Positions 53,856-63,447 of a stretch of 64,000 nucleotides of DNA are shown here, in pieces. The notes below the pieces were generated by a model. It did not search any database, was not told the DNA's origin, and saw only the letters and a list, made by a program, of their open reading frames with translations. Source of the DNA: Veronia nyctiphanis (GTDB lineage Bacteria > Pseudomonadota > Gammaproteobacteria > Enterobacterales > Vibrionaceae). How positions within the stretch are numbered: position 1 is the stretch's first letter; each line of letters starts with the position of its first letter. A program made the position numbers and the translations under genes. Where the stretch lies: the NCBI RefSeq assembly GCF_004116385.1, contig NZ_PEIB01000023.1:1-64000 (forward strand), in the 5' to 3' direction.

Positions 53856-55075
53856 TTATGCTTTATCTGGTTTAGCTATATTTGGTAAATCGCCACTTAG
53901 CCCAAGTGCACGGCGGATAAATAAGTCTTTTACGCCTGGCAATACAGATGCTGCCGTCAGGCCAATGCCGCGAAAAAGTTTTTTCATTGGGTGCTCACCT
54001 GAGAACAAATCTCTAAAGCCCTGCATAGCCGCAATCATCTGCGCAGCTTCTGTTTTACGCCAACGTTCGAACGGGCGCAGATTTGCTTTATCGCCAATAT
54101 CTTTGCCGACATTGTGCAGGCGTTCAATTTCTTGCGCTAAGGATACGGCATCCAAAAGACCAAGGTTCACGCCCTGTCCAGCTAGTGGATGAATAGTATG
54201 GGCGGCATCGCCAATCAATGCGACACGGTCTCTGACAAAGTCTCTGGCATAGCGCATTTTAAGCGGAAACGCTACGCGCTCGCTTTCCACATGACAAAGC
54301 CCCAAACGGCTGTCAAAGGCGGCGGTAAGCTCACGATTGAATGCATCGTCTTCAATTTCGCAGCGAGCCTGCGCATTATCGGGGGATTGCGACCAGACAA
54401 TTGAGCACAGGTGTGGGTCTGAGAGCGGCAGAAAGGCCAGGGGGCCATCAGGTGTAAAGATTTGTCTTGCTATACCGCCATGAGGCTCGTCGGTTCGGAT
54501 ATTTGCAACCAGTGCGCTGTGGCCATAATCCCAATGGGTGAGAGGAATCGACACTTCGTTTCGTAGCCATGAATTGGCACCGTCAGCGCCCACCACCAGT
54601 TTGGCGGTCACTGCCTTGCCTGAAGACAGGGTGAGGAATGCCTCGCTCTCACCAAACATGATGTTGCTGCACTTGTCCGGGCAAAGCAGTATGACATTGT
54701 CCTGCTGTTTTACTTTTTCCCACAATGCCAGCTGGATAACACTGTTTTCAACAATGTACCCGAGGTTAGGTTGGCCTAAAGACATGGCATCGAAATCAAT
54801 GGCCGCAAAGCTGTCTTGTTCCCAAACGTCCATTTTTTGGTAAGGCTCATGCGACGGGACTCTATACCCGGCCATGCCCCTACACGGCGAAGAATGCGTT
54901 CGCTGGCGCGGCTAAGTGCTGACACTCTGAGGTCATGTTGATCCGGCAATTGTCCGTCAGGTTCATGACCTTCAATCACTGCGATACGTAAATCGCTGTC
55001 AGCCAGCGCAGCAGCCAGTGTCAGTCCTACCATACCACCACCGGAAATGGCGATGTCTACATTGGTCATTTTCAT
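53856..55075 (-). CDS. ubiI: 2-octaprenylphenol hydroxylase UbiI (VisC) (one frameshift in this sequence)
   Basis: FAD monooxygenase that hydroxylates C5 in ubiquinone synthesis. The N-terminal DIAISGGGMVGLTLAAAL binds FAD; DGANSWLRN and GDAAHTIHPLAGQGVNLGLLD are family motifs, the last with the UbiI-type GDAAHTIHP. A lost G near 54844 breaks the frame after RRMS; repaired it reads MSPYQKMDVWEQDSF. The full protein is 406 residues. The start overlaps the ubiH stop by one base (TAATG). Confidence 0.93.
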
Positions 55076-56277
55076 TATCGGTTCACCAGTCCCATAGCTT
55101 GTTTCAACAAAGGTGCTTTGAGTGGGGGAAGCGCCGTCATGGCATTCAGACCGAGATTTCTGCCAAGGGCAAGTATGGAAGAATCATTTGAGAAGCCCGA
55201 CACCAGCGCGGATGTCATCATCACCGTTTTGTTTCGGTCTTTTTCGCGTCGAGTGCGATAGCGTTGCAGCAGCGACATATCGCCAGAGTCCTTGGCACCA
55301 TTGGCGAGGTGTGCAGCGATTTCTTCGGCAAGCGTCGCCACATCGCGGAGTCCAAGGTTGAACCTTGCCCGGCAATAGGGTGCAGCGTCTGTGCGGCATT
55401 ACCAATAACAGCGAAACGGTGACTGACTAACTGGTTGGCCTGACGCAGAAGAAGCGGATAGGCGGAACGTTTACCTGTTTGGGTTAACCGCCCCAGTCGC
55501 CAGCCGAACGCCTGTTGTAACTGTTCTAGAAAATCACTGTCAGGCAACGCCATGATTTCATCCACTTTCTCCGGCGGAATACACCATGCCAGAGAGCAAC
55601 GCCCCTCACTCATTGGCAACATGGCGACAGGGCCTGAACGAGTAAATCGCTCAAAGGCGAATCCGTGATGAGGCGTTCGGTTGATACATTGGCAATCACA
55701 GCGACCTGATGGTAATCGAATTCAGAGCGGTCAAGGCCAAGCATCTCGCAGCACGCGGAAACCGCACCATCTGCCGCGACAGTGAGTTTTGTATTGATCG
55801 TTGTACCGTTATCTAATTCAACATCGACGCTATCGACATAGCGATTGATATTGCTGACTTTGGTTGGGCAAAGGAGCGTGACGGCATCGCTGGCATTGAG
55901 AGCTTGATGAAAAACACGCCCAGCATCAGCTAACTCGATGACATTGCCTAAAAAGGGAAGCCCTTCGCTGTCAGCGGAAAAGGCCGTGTGTCCAAAATGG
56001 CCACTGTCTGACACCTTGATGGCTTTGATGGCGGTGGCGCTTGGTGAGAGCTGCTGCCACAACCCAAGCTCATCAAGAAGCTGGCAACTGCCATAGGCCA
56101 GCGCGATACTTCTGGCATCGTAGCCGGATGACTATCGTCGGGCACCGCTGCTTCTACCACAGCCACACGGATGTTACCCGCCGTGAGTTTTTCCAAAGCC
56201 AGAGCAAGTGTTGCTCCAGCCATTGCACCACCGGCAATCACGAGATCATATTGATGGTTTTGCTTAGTGTCTGCCAT
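55075..56277 (-). CDS. ubiH: 2-octaprenyl-6-methoxyphenol hydroxylase UbiH (three frameshifts in this sequence)
   Basis: FAD monooxygenase for C1 hydroxylation in ubiquinone synthesis. The N-terminus is DLVIAGGAMAGATLALAL. GNAAQTLHPIAGQG followed (after repair) by FNLGLRD identifies UbiH. Three lost bases (near 56124, 55653 and 55361) scatter the gene over four pieces. Repairs read SHPGYDARSIALAYG, TDSPFERFTRSGPVAML and AGQGFNLGLRDVATLAE, giving 401 residues. Three hits within 800 bases is the local maximum in this window. It is next to ygfB without pepP between them. Confidence 0.92.
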
Positions 56278-56292
56278 GAGGTGCCTGCTCCC

Positions 56293-56862
56293 TTAATGCA
56301 ACGTTTTGTTTTGTTCCGGCGGTTGGCGTTTACCAAGAACGGCGTGAATAGTCATGGCACAAACGCGCACGTGCTCAATCACTTGTTCAAACAAAATGCT
56401 TTGCTCTTCCATGTCATCATCTTCGTCAACGCCGAGTTGCGCAATTTCTGTCAGATCGCCAAGCGCCTCTTTGATATCACTGTCGAGGTCAGCTTGTTTG
56501 ATGTTCATCAACCCGATACCCGCCATAAAACTACTTACCCATTCACTTAACGCGTCAGCACGGTCAATTAGATCACCATCTTCATCGGGCAGTAGCAGAG
56601 AAAACGACAGCTCATCAGACAATAGCTCACCTTTGATGATAGACATGCTGTTGGTTGCAATCAGCATGGCATTGGTAGGCCACGCCATACCGTCATTAGT
56701 GAAATCGTACAGCATTGGTACCCATGTACCTTGCTCCGAGTCCAGGCCTCCACACATCATTCCTGCTAGAAGCCCATGCATCTCAGCAGGTGTCACGGCC
56801 AGACTGCTGGTTGAGAGTGTGGTTTTAATTGCCTCGTATTGAGGTAGAGTGGTGTCAGTCAA
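56293..56862 (-). CDS. ygfB: YecA/YgfB family (UPF0149) protein
   Basis: An acidic cytoplasmic protein; conserved in gammaproteobacteria, role unclear in vibrios. Motifs are LTPAEMHGLLAGMMCGG-like (VTPAEMHGLL), FTNDGMAWP and DRADALSEWVSSFMAG. I choose a TTG start at 56862 (TDTTLPQYEAI), with AAGG upstream, giving 189 residues. The ATG frame from 56916 adds 18 unconserved residues. It is divergent from zapA, as in E. coli, and lies 15 bases before ubiH. Confidence 0.9.
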   Translation of the reverse strand: MTDTTLPQYEAIKTTLSTSSLAVTPAEMHGLLAGMMCGGLDSEQGTWVPMLYDFTNDGMAWPTNAMLIATNSMSIIKGELLSDELSFSLLLPDEDGDLIDRADALSEWVSSFMAGIGLMNIKQADLDSDIKEALGDLTEIAQLGVDEDDDMEEQSILFEQVIEHVRVCAMTIHAVLGKRQPPEQNKTLH

Positions 56863-57130
56863 TGGAACTACCTTGCATGCTGAAAAATATTGATGCCATG
56901 CTACCACTTCCATCAAAAATGACTAAACAAAGCAGTGAAAAAAGTCTCGCTCTGTTGACCAGAAAGACCATTTGTTCTGATTTTCATCACATTGATGGCT
57001 TTTCGACTAGTTAACACGTCGTGAGACACTCAGGTGTAGGATAAACTTGAAGTTTAATATTGCTTTTCTTATAGTTGCGGCTGTTGCGTCAGAGTGCGAC
57101 AACGCGTTCTGCATGGAGCTCACAAAGATT

Positions 57131-57442
57131 ATGATTACTCAGGCTGTTGAAATAAAAATTCTTGGTAAAGTGATGCGTGTTAACTGCCCGTCTGGGCAGG
57201 AAGAAGCGCTTGTCACTGCAGCGGAAGACTTTGATCAGCGGTTGCATGAATTGTCTGAGCGCACTAAAGTAACCAATACGGAACAGCTGCTTACTATCGC
57301 TGCATTGAATGTTTGTAATGAACTGCATGCAGAAAGAGCGAAAAGTGATTCCGAGAAGGAGCTAATGAAGCAGCGCATAGACTTGCTTCAGCAATCCATC
57401 GAAGCGGCGCTGCAAAAACACAGCGCCCGGCATGAAGCCTAG
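57131..57442 (+). CDS. zapA: Cell division protein ZapA
   Basis: Binds FtsZ and cross-links its protofilaments. The 103-residue protein starts MITQAVEIKILGKVMRVNCP at 57131; an open frame from 57047 adds an unconserved segment. AAEDFDQRL and AALNVCNELHAE belong to the ZapA core, followed by a coiled coil (residues 70-100). It is followed by 6S RNA and fau, the standard arrangement. Confidence 0.95.
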   Translation: MITQAVEIKILGKVMRVNCPSGQEEALVTAAEDFDQRLHELSERTKVTNTEQLLTIAALNVCNELHAERAKSDSEKELMKQRIDLLQQSIEAALQKHSARHEA

Positions 57443-57449
57443 AAACCAG

Positions 57450-57633
57450 TTTGACCCTGGAGTGTTTGTCAGCGGATCCACGTCCCTGAGCCGATAAGCA
57501 AACTTAAGGATGATGTGTTATAAGCTATTGAGCATGCTCGGCTCGTACCGAGAAGCCTACGGTTTATTCGCCTTGTCCGCCTTGAACCGCAGGGTTCAAG
57601 GGCTGACGATCCCAACGGCACTCCGGGGCCCCC
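57450..57633 (+). ncRNA. ssrS: 6S RNA
   Basis: A roughly 184-nt RNA that mimics an open promoter and binds sigma-70 RNA polymerase in stationary phase. Conserved blocks visible are ccctgagccgata, gagcatgctcgg followed by ccgagaagcct, and ccttgaaccgcagggttcaaggg. The ends pair: ccctggagtg (57455-57464) with cactccgggg (57619-57628). It sits between zapA and fau, its usual place. The exact ends are estimated from pairing. Confidence 0.9.
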
Positions 57634-57676
57634 TAATGCAAAATGTGGAGCCCTCCATCGCGGCAAGGACAGCCGA

Positions 57677-58270
57677 ATGACCTCATTGAATCAAAGCCAA
57701 CAGCAAAGGCAAGCACTGCGAAAGCAAGTGCGTCAGGCCCGGCGGGCATTAAGTGATGATCAACAACGTTGTGCCAGTGAGGCTTTACTTTCCTACTTCT
57801 GTGAATCAAGCGAAGTCAAAAATGCATCCCGCATTGCCTTATACCTCTCTGTTGATGGTGAAATAGATACTCAGCCGTTGATTGATGCTTGTTGGCAGCA
57901 GGGCAAAGAGGTGTTTCTGCCTGTCCTTCACCCTTTTACACCCGGACATTTACTCTTTCTGCTCTACCGAAAAGAGACGCCGATGAAGGCAAATACTTAC
58001 GGAATTGCAGAACCCGTCTTGGATGTCACAGCGGTTTGTCCTGTCACTGAGATAGATGTGATTTGCACCCCGTTGGTGGCCTTTGATGCGCAAGGACAGC
58101 GACTGGGTATGGGAGGAGGTTATTACGACAGAACGCTGACCACCAAGGGCCTAAAGGCAACGCCTATAGGTCTTGCACATGATTGCCAGCAGGTGGAGCG
58201 TTTACCCGTTGAAGCATGGGACGTTCCTCTCCCGCATATTCTTACGCCTTCTCGTCACTGGCGGTGGTGA
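57677..58270 (+). CDS. fau: 5-formyltetrahydrofolate cyclo-ligase
   Basis: Converts 5-formyl-THF to 5,10-methenyl-THF with ATP. The 197-residue protein has the substrate motif LGMGGGYYDRTL and VICTPLVAFDAQGQR. The N-terminus is basic and helical (QALRKQVRQARRALS). Co-expression with the upstream 6S RNA is usual in E. coli and likely here, with 43 bases between. The E. coli name is ygfA. Confidence 0.95.
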   Translation: MTSLNQSQQQRQALRKQVRQARRALSDDQQRCASEALLSYFCESSEVKNASRIALYLSVDGEIDTQPLIDACWQQGKEVFLPVLHPFTPGHLLFLLYRKETPMKANTYGIAEPVLDVTAVCPVTEIDVICTPLVAFDAQGQRLGMGGGYYDRTLTTKGLKATPIGLAHDCQQVERLPVEAWDVPLPHILTPSRHWRW

Positions 58271-58368
58271 AGGTCAAAACGCGGTTAACTCTTCGTATTA
58301 GTGGCTGATCCAGATTACAGCTGCGGGTATACTCTGCGCCAGTCAGGGTATTTAGCAGGAGACGCAAA

Positions 58369-59020
58369 ATGACACAGGATGAAATGAAAAAAGCAGCTGG
58401 TTGGGCGGCTTTGGATTACGTAAAACCCGGAAGCATCGTTGGCGTTGGCACAGGTTCAACGGTAAATCACTTCATTGATGCACTTGAAACCATGAAAGAT
58501 GACATTGAAGGTGCGGTTTCAAGCTCTGTTGCATCGACTGAGCGCTTGGAGAAAATCGGTATTAAGGTTTTTGATGCCAATGAAGTGAGCAGCTTGATGT
58601 GTATGTTGATGGCGCAGATGAGATTAACGGCGCTAACGAAATGATCAAAGGCGGCGGTGCTGCGTTGACCCGAGAGAAAATTGTGGCTGCGCTTTCCAAG
58701 CAATTCGTGTGTATCGTTGATGGCACCAAGCGTGTTGAAGTGATGGGTCAATTCCCTCTTCCTGTCGAAGTGATCCCTATGGCCCGTTCTTATGTGGGCC
58801 GCGAGTTAGTGAAGCTAGGCGGTGACCCTTGTTATCGTGAAGGCGTTGTAACGGACAACGGCAATATCATTCTTGATGTTCACAATCTTCAGATTACTGA
58901 TGCTAAAGGCCTGGAAGATAAAATTAATGCGATTGCAGGTGTTGTCACTGTGGCTTATTTGCCAACCGTGGTGCGGATGCTCTGATCGTCGGTACACCAG
59001 AAGGTGTTAAAAAATACTGA
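58369..59020 (+). CDS. rpiA: Ribose-5-phosphate isomerase A (two frameshifts in this sequence)
   Basis: Interconverts ribose-5-phosphate and ribulose-5-phosphate. [32 protein letters not shown] is the N-terminus (GTGSTV is the phosphate loop); DGADEING and [12 protein letters not shown] are active-site motifs. A lost C near 58593 and a lost G near 58952 split it into three frames. The repairs read [12 protein letters not shown] and [18 protein letters not shown] to a TGA at 59020, giving 217 residues. Confidence 0.94.
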
Positions 59021-59106
59021 TTTTTCCGCAAATTAGCAGGGTATGGGGTGAAAGTCCTTTTTAACTTCTTATGCCAAACGTTTGCGTAACAGAAAGTCAT
59101 AGACTT

Positions 59107-59134
59107 AACGGTGCTCCCTCAGCACCGTTTTTTT
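59107..59134 (+). terminator. Terminator after rpiA
   Basis: A 9-bp stem (aacggtgct/agcaccgtt) is followed by a T-tract. It lies 86 bases after rpiA and 133 before serA. Confidence 0.88.
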
Positions 59135-59267
59135 ATGACTAATTACGCAAATTTCTTACCTTTCTTTGTTTGTTTTTGTTACTTTAAGCACTAAATATGC
59201 TCTAACAGCCCAAAATAAGAGCAATGAATTTGAGATTTTCCGTTAGTTTTTAAGGACAAGAACGCCC

Positions 59268-60497
59268 ATGGCAAAAATATCTCTGGAGAAAGACAAAATT
59301 AAGATCCTTCTTCTGGAAGGCGTCCACCCGAGCGCACTGGAAACCCTTCAAAGCGCTGGATACTCCAATATTGAATATCACAAAGGCTCACTGTCAGGAA
59401 AAGAGCTTGAAGAAGCGATTGCTGATGCGCACTTTGTGGGTATCCGTTCCCGTACTCAGCTTACCGAAGAGGTATTTGAAGCTGCGAAGAAGCTGGTCGC
59501 TGTGGGTTGTTTTTGTATTGGTACTAATCAGGTCAATCTTGATGCAGCAGCCGTGCGCGGTATCCCCGTTTTCAACGCACCGTTTTCTAACACCCGAAGT
59601 GTTGCTGAGTTGGTACTAGGCGAAATCTTACTGTTGCTTCGCGGTATCCCAGAGAAAAACGCTAAGGCACACCGTGGTGAGTGGTTTAAGTCAGCAGACA
59701 ATTCTTACGAAGCGCGTGGCAAAAACCTCGGCATTATCGGTTATGGTCACATCGGTACTCAGCTGGGCATTTTGGCCGAGAACTTGGGTATGCGTGTTTA
59801 CTTCTACGATATCGAGAACAAACTATCTCTCGGTAATGCCGAGCAGATTCACTCATTGAGCGAGCTACTCAACAAGAGTGATGTCATTTCTTTGCACGTG
59901 CCTGAAACCGACAGTACGCAAGACATGATGGGTGCGGAAGAGTTCTCACGTATGAAGCCGGGTTCAATCTTTATCAATGCTTCACGCGGCACAGTGGTTG
60001 ATATCAATGCACTGTGTGGTGCGATGGAAAGTGGTCATCTTGCAGGCGCTGCAATTGATGTATTCCCTGTTGAGCCCAAAACCAATAAAGACCCGTTTGA
60101 ATCACCACTGCGTGCTTTTGATAACGTTATTCTGACACCGCACATCGGCGGTTCAACACAGGAAGCACAGCAAAACATCGGCATTGAAGTCGCAGGCAAG
60201 CTGGCGAAATACTCCGATAATGGTTCTACTCTATCGGCAGTTAATTTCCCTGAAGTCTCGCTGCCAGGCCATGGTGGCACCTCGCGCTTGTTACACATCC
60301 ACGAAAACCGTCCGGGTATTCTGACCAAGCTGAATACTATTTTTGCTGAAGACGGTGTGAACATTGCCGCTCAGTATCTGCAAACAACGGCTGATATTGG
60401 TTATGTGGTTGTCGACATTGAAACAGAATACGCAGAGAAAGCACTGCAGAGAATGAAGACTATCGAAGGCACAATTCGCGCCCGTATTCTGCACTGA
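59268..60497 (+). CDS. serA: D-3-phosphoglycerate dehydrogenase
   Basis: First step of serine synthesis, NAD-linked oxidation of 3-phosphoglycerate. The 409-residue protein has the Rossmann motif LGIIGYGHIGTQLG, the catalytic region INASRGTVVD and LTPHIGGSTQEAQ, and a C-terminal ACT domain (LLHIHENRPGILTKLN) through which serine inhibits. It lies next to rpiA, as in E. coli and vibrios. Confidence 0.97.
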   Translation: MAKISLEKDKIKILLLEGVHPSALETLQSAGYSNIEYHKGSLSGKELEEAIADAHFVGIRSRTQLTEEVFEAAKKLVAVGCFCIGTNQVNLDAAAVRGIPVFNAPFSNTRSVAELVLGEILLLLRGIPEKNAKAHRGEWFKSADNSYEARGKNLGIIGYGHIGTQLGILAENLGMRVYFYDIENKLSLGNAEQIHSLSELLNKSDVISLHVPETDSTQDMMGAEEFSRMKPGSIFINASRGTVVDINALCGAMESGHLAGAAIDVFPVEPKTNKDPFESPLRAFDNVILTPHIGGSTQEAQQNIGIEVAGKLAKYSDNGSTLSAVNFPEVSLPGHGGTSRLLHIHENRPGILTKLNTIFAEDGVNIAAQYLQTTADIGYVVVDIETEYAEKALQRMKTIEGTIRARILH

Positions 60498-60532
60498 TTC
60501 TTCATAATCATTTTGTCTCTGTTATGGGGATA

Positions 60533-60562
60533 AAAAAAGGCCGCATTTGCGGCCTTTTTTGT
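60533..60562. terminator. Bidirectional terminator between serA and yggE
   Basis: A stem aaaggccgc/gcggccttt with A7 on the left and T6 on the right lies between convergent genes. Confidence 0.9.
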
Positions 60563-60579
60563 GATTAGGAAATACGATG

Positions 60580-61287
60580 CTACTTGTCTTTCAACTCGAA
60601 AATCACTTCTACGCTGTCGCTAACCTTGATTTGGCCGCCTTTGTAGCTCTCACCAATGTTGTTATCGGCTGCGGCCATCATGCGATATTGTGGCGCTGGG
60701 ATGGCAGAGCTCTCGTCATAATAACGGATTTTGTACACACCCTTGATAGACTCACCGAAGCCTTCTGCTAATGCCTTGGCTTTTGCGATAGCATCCTGAA
60801 CAGCCGCCTGTCGTGCTTGTTCTTTCAGCATTTTCAGGTTGCTGGCTTGCATATTGATGAAGTTGATGCGGTTGATTCCATCATCCAGCGCACCGTCTAA
60901 CACATCATTGAGTTTGTCCAAGTCGTTGATGGTGATCGAGACCGAGCGGCTGGCCCGATACCCAGTTAGCACTGGTGCGCTGTCTTTTGGATAGCGATAC
61001 TGCGGTTGCAGTGAGATATTGGCGCTTTCAATGTCTTTTCTTGAAATACCTTTTTTCTCAAGCCTTGTCAGCAATGCTGCGACAGCCTTGTCTGAGCCTT
61101 GTTTGGCCTCTTTGGCTGTGCGTTCGTTAGTGGTGACTTCTACCTGAATGTTGGCCATGTCGGGTGTGGTGGCAACTTCACCAATTCCCATGGTTTCGAT
61201 ATGAGCAAAATCCATGTCACCAGCAAAAGCCAGCGGTGAAAGTAGAACCTGAGTTGACAGCAAAGCCGCTAAAAAAGTCTTTTTCAT
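60580..61287 (-). CDS. yggE: SIMPL domain protein YggE (oxidative stress defence)
   Basis: A 235-residue exported protein of the SIMPL (DUF541) family, linked to reduced oxidative stress in E. coli. It has a signal peptide (MKKTFLAALLSTQVLLSPLA, cleavage near AFA-GD), then IETMGIGEVATTPDMANIQVEV and YRASRSVSITINDLDKLNDV. The start at 61287 is the signal-peptide Met; an open frame reaches 61638 but overlaps the end of argP. The yggE/argP/argO arrangement matches E. coli. Confidence 0.93.
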   Translation of the reverse strand: MKKTFLAALLSTQVLLSPLAFAGDMDFAHIETMGIGEVATTPDMANIQVEVTTNERTAKEAKQGSDKAVAALLTRLEKKGISRKDIESANISLQPQYRYPKDSAPVLTGYRASRSVSITINDLDKLNDVLDGALDDGINRINFINMQASNLKMLKEQARQAAVQDAIAKAKALAEGFGESIKGVYKIRYYDESSAIPAPQYRMMAAADNNIGESYKGGQIKVSDSVEVIFELKDK

Positions 61288-61385
61288 TTTTCTCGTCCGA
61301 AGTGTTAGCACAAGGGTTCGACAATAAATAACCCAGTAATATCCCAAGTGGCGAGGGAAATTTTTCTGAGGCTGGTCATTTCCTT

Positions 61386-62288
61386 TTATTTTTTCTGAAT
61401 TAAGGCCTGTCTTGCATACTGAATGCAAGTCTCGCTGACACGACGAAGGATACCGCTTTCTGCGTTGAACCTTTGCCAGTACAGAGGTCGATGGAGTGAT
61501 TTTCCGGGGCACATATTTATAAGCGAACCGTTCTCGATATCTTTCGCAGCCATAAGGGTTGGCACTGAAGCATAGGAAACGCCGAGTTTTGCCATGGTAA
61601 TGAAAGCTTCTGAAGATCTTACAAGATGACTTCGCCAACTGTCTGGCGGCGCATCAAAATGATACTGCAAAAACTCAGCATGGAGAGGATCAAATTTGTC
61701 GAATACCACAGCAGGTGCCCGGCATATTGATGTCTTTTCCAAGCCATCAGAAAAGAAGCGCTGATAAAATTCAGGGCTACAGACACAGATATATTCCATA
61801 TAGCCAAGAAAGTCTGACTGACAACTCGCAAGAGATTTAGGCTCGCTGCTGATGGCAGCAATGGCTTCACCGCTTTTCAGTTTATCGAGTGTAAGCAACT
61901 CATTATCGACCAGAAGGTCCAGTTCAATCAGCTGTTGGTCCATCAGTGGCGATAAAGCTGGGAGCAGCCAGGTGGCGAGACTATCCGCATTGGTGGCGAG
62001 AGAAACTGTGACTCTTTCGTTATCATTGATACCAACAATGTCAGGCAATACCTCGCTTTCGAGCAACATCACCCGGCGGTAAAGGCCCAGAAGTTGTTGC
62101 CCTGTTGGTGTTGCGATCGGTGGTGAGCCTCTTATTAGCACAGGTTTGGCAGCCAGTTTTTCGAGTTGTTTTATCCGCTGTGATACCGCTGATTGGGTGA
62201 TGCACAGTGAATTTGCAGCAGGCTCAAAGCCGCCATACGAAATAACATGATCAAGTGCTTCGAGCCATCGGTAATCAAGGCCTCTCAT
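61386..62288 (-). CDS. argP: LysR-type regulator ArgP (IciA)
   Basis: A 300-residue LysR regulator; arginine and lysine modulate its activation of the exporter argO. The N-terminal helix-turn-helix reads LDHVISYGGFEPAANSLCIT and SAVSQRIKQLE. The effector domain follows from about residue 90. It is divergent from argO with 103 bases between, which must carry the argO operator and promoter. Confidence 0.93.
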   Translation of the reverse strand: MRGLDYRWLEALDHVISYGGFEPAANSLCITQSAVSQRIKQLEKLAAKPVLIRGSPPIATPTGQQLLGLYRRVMLLESEVLPDIVGINDNERVTVSLATNADSLATWLLPALSPLMDQQLIELDLLVDNELLTLDKLKSGEAIAAISSEPKSLASCQSDFLGYMEYICVCSPEFYQRFFSDGLEKTSICRAPAVVFDKFDPLHAEFLQYHFDAPPDSWRSHLVRSSEAFITMAKLGVSYASVPTLMAAKDIENGSLINMCPGKSLHRPLYWQRFNAESGILRRVSETCIQYARQALIQKK

Positions 62289-62391
62289 TTTAGAAATTAG
62301 TCCAGCTAATGATTTATTAAAATTATTAGTTTTACTTGATGTGTGTGCAAGGGCTAGGCTGTTATTTTTCGATAGAACAAAGGAGAAAAAC

Positions 62392-63015
62392 GTGTTGAGT
62401 TTACTGACTATTGTTCAGGGATTTGGATTGGGCCTGAGCATGATTATTCCTATTGGTGCCCAGAACGCGTTTGTACTCAATCAGGGGTTGAACAGACAGC
62501 ATCACATGCTGACAGCCGCAATCTGCTCTGTCTGCGACTTGTTACTTATCCTTGTTGGCATCTTTGGTGGAGGCATGCTGCTCGCCAGTAATCCGGTGCT
62601 TTTGAATCTTGTGACATTGGGTGGTATCGCCTTTGTGGTGGTCTATGCATGTCAATCATTTAAAAGTGCGTTCTCTGAAACAGATAAACTCTCGCTATCA
62701 TCGGGTCGTTTTCGCTCCCTAGGTGCCGTCGTGATGGGCACTCTCGCCGTCACATTGCTAAACCCGCATGTTTACCTAGACACGGTTGTTGTTCTCGGCT
62801 CGATTGGTGGTCAATTGGTTCAAACTGAGCGAGTCGCGTTTGCTATCGGTGCGGTGTCTGCATCTTTGGTGTGGTTCTTCTCTCTCGCTGCTGCCGCTGC
62901 ACGTCTGTCCTCAATACTGAACAAGCCCGCTATTCGACGGTGCATCGATATCTTTGTCGGGTTGATGATGCTGTTTGTCGGTGTAAAGCTCGCGATGTAT
63001 TGGTTGTCCGCCTGA
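62392..63015 (+). CDS. argO: Arginine exporter ArgO (LysE family)
   Basis: Inner-membrane amino-acid exporter; members export arginine or lysine. I choose the GTG start at 62392 with AGGAG upstream, giving 207 residues and the N-terminus LSLLTIVQGFGLG. IIPIGAQNAFVLNQGL is the LysE family motif near residue 20, and about six membrane helices follow. An open frame from 62341 is not conserved. Regulation by ArgP is inferred from position. Confidence 0.93.
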   Translation: MLSLLTIVQGFGLGLSMIIPIGAQNAFVLNQGLNRQHHMLTAAICSVCDLLLILVGIFGGGMLLASNPVLLNLVTLGGIAFVVVYACQSFKSAFSETDKLSLSSGRFRSLGAVVMGTLAVTLLNPHVYLDTVVVLGSIGGQLVQTERVAFAIGAVSASLVWFFSLAAAAARLSSILNKPAIRRCIDIFVGLMMLFVGVKLAMYWLSA

Positions 63016-63143
63016 GACAATGCCCAACCTCTGTGTTTTAAAAGGCGTTTACTGGGGTTTGTCTGGCACCTTCCGCATGAATATGGGATTATTGGCAGCT
63101 ATATTTAGAAGAATCTGAAAGGCTTACTCGGGATACCTCATCC

Positions 63144-63416
63144 ATGCGAACACTTACTGTGTGCCTGATCTGTCTGGTCGGCTGGCTTCAATACCATCTA
63201 TGGTGGGGGAAGAACGGCGTGCTGGATTATCACGAAATCAAAGATGCCAGTCAGGCCACGGCGCAGGCAAACGCAAAACTTAGCCAGCGTAATCAGCAAA
63301 TGTTCGCTGAAATTGCCGATCTTAAACGGGGCCAGGAAGCGATTGAAGAGCGTGCCCGTAACGAGCTGGGAATGATCAAGCCGGGTGAAACGTTTTACCG
63401 CATTACAGGTGAGTAA
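63144..63416 (+). CDS. ftsB: Cell division protein FtsB
   Basis: A bitopic membrane protein of the FtsQLB divisome complex, 90 residues. It has an N-terminal membrane helix ([18 protein letters not shown]), then a coiled coil (residues 38-70) and the conserved [16 protein letters not shown]. ispD follows 31 bases downstream, as in many gammaproteobacteria. Confidence 0.94.
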   Translation: MRTLTVCLICLVGWLQYHLWWGKNGVLDYHEIKDASQATAQANAKLSQRNQQMFAEIADLKRGQEAIEERARNELGMIKPGETFYRITGE

Positions 63417-63447
63417 GCCCTTAATCTCAACAACACAGACAGACTCC

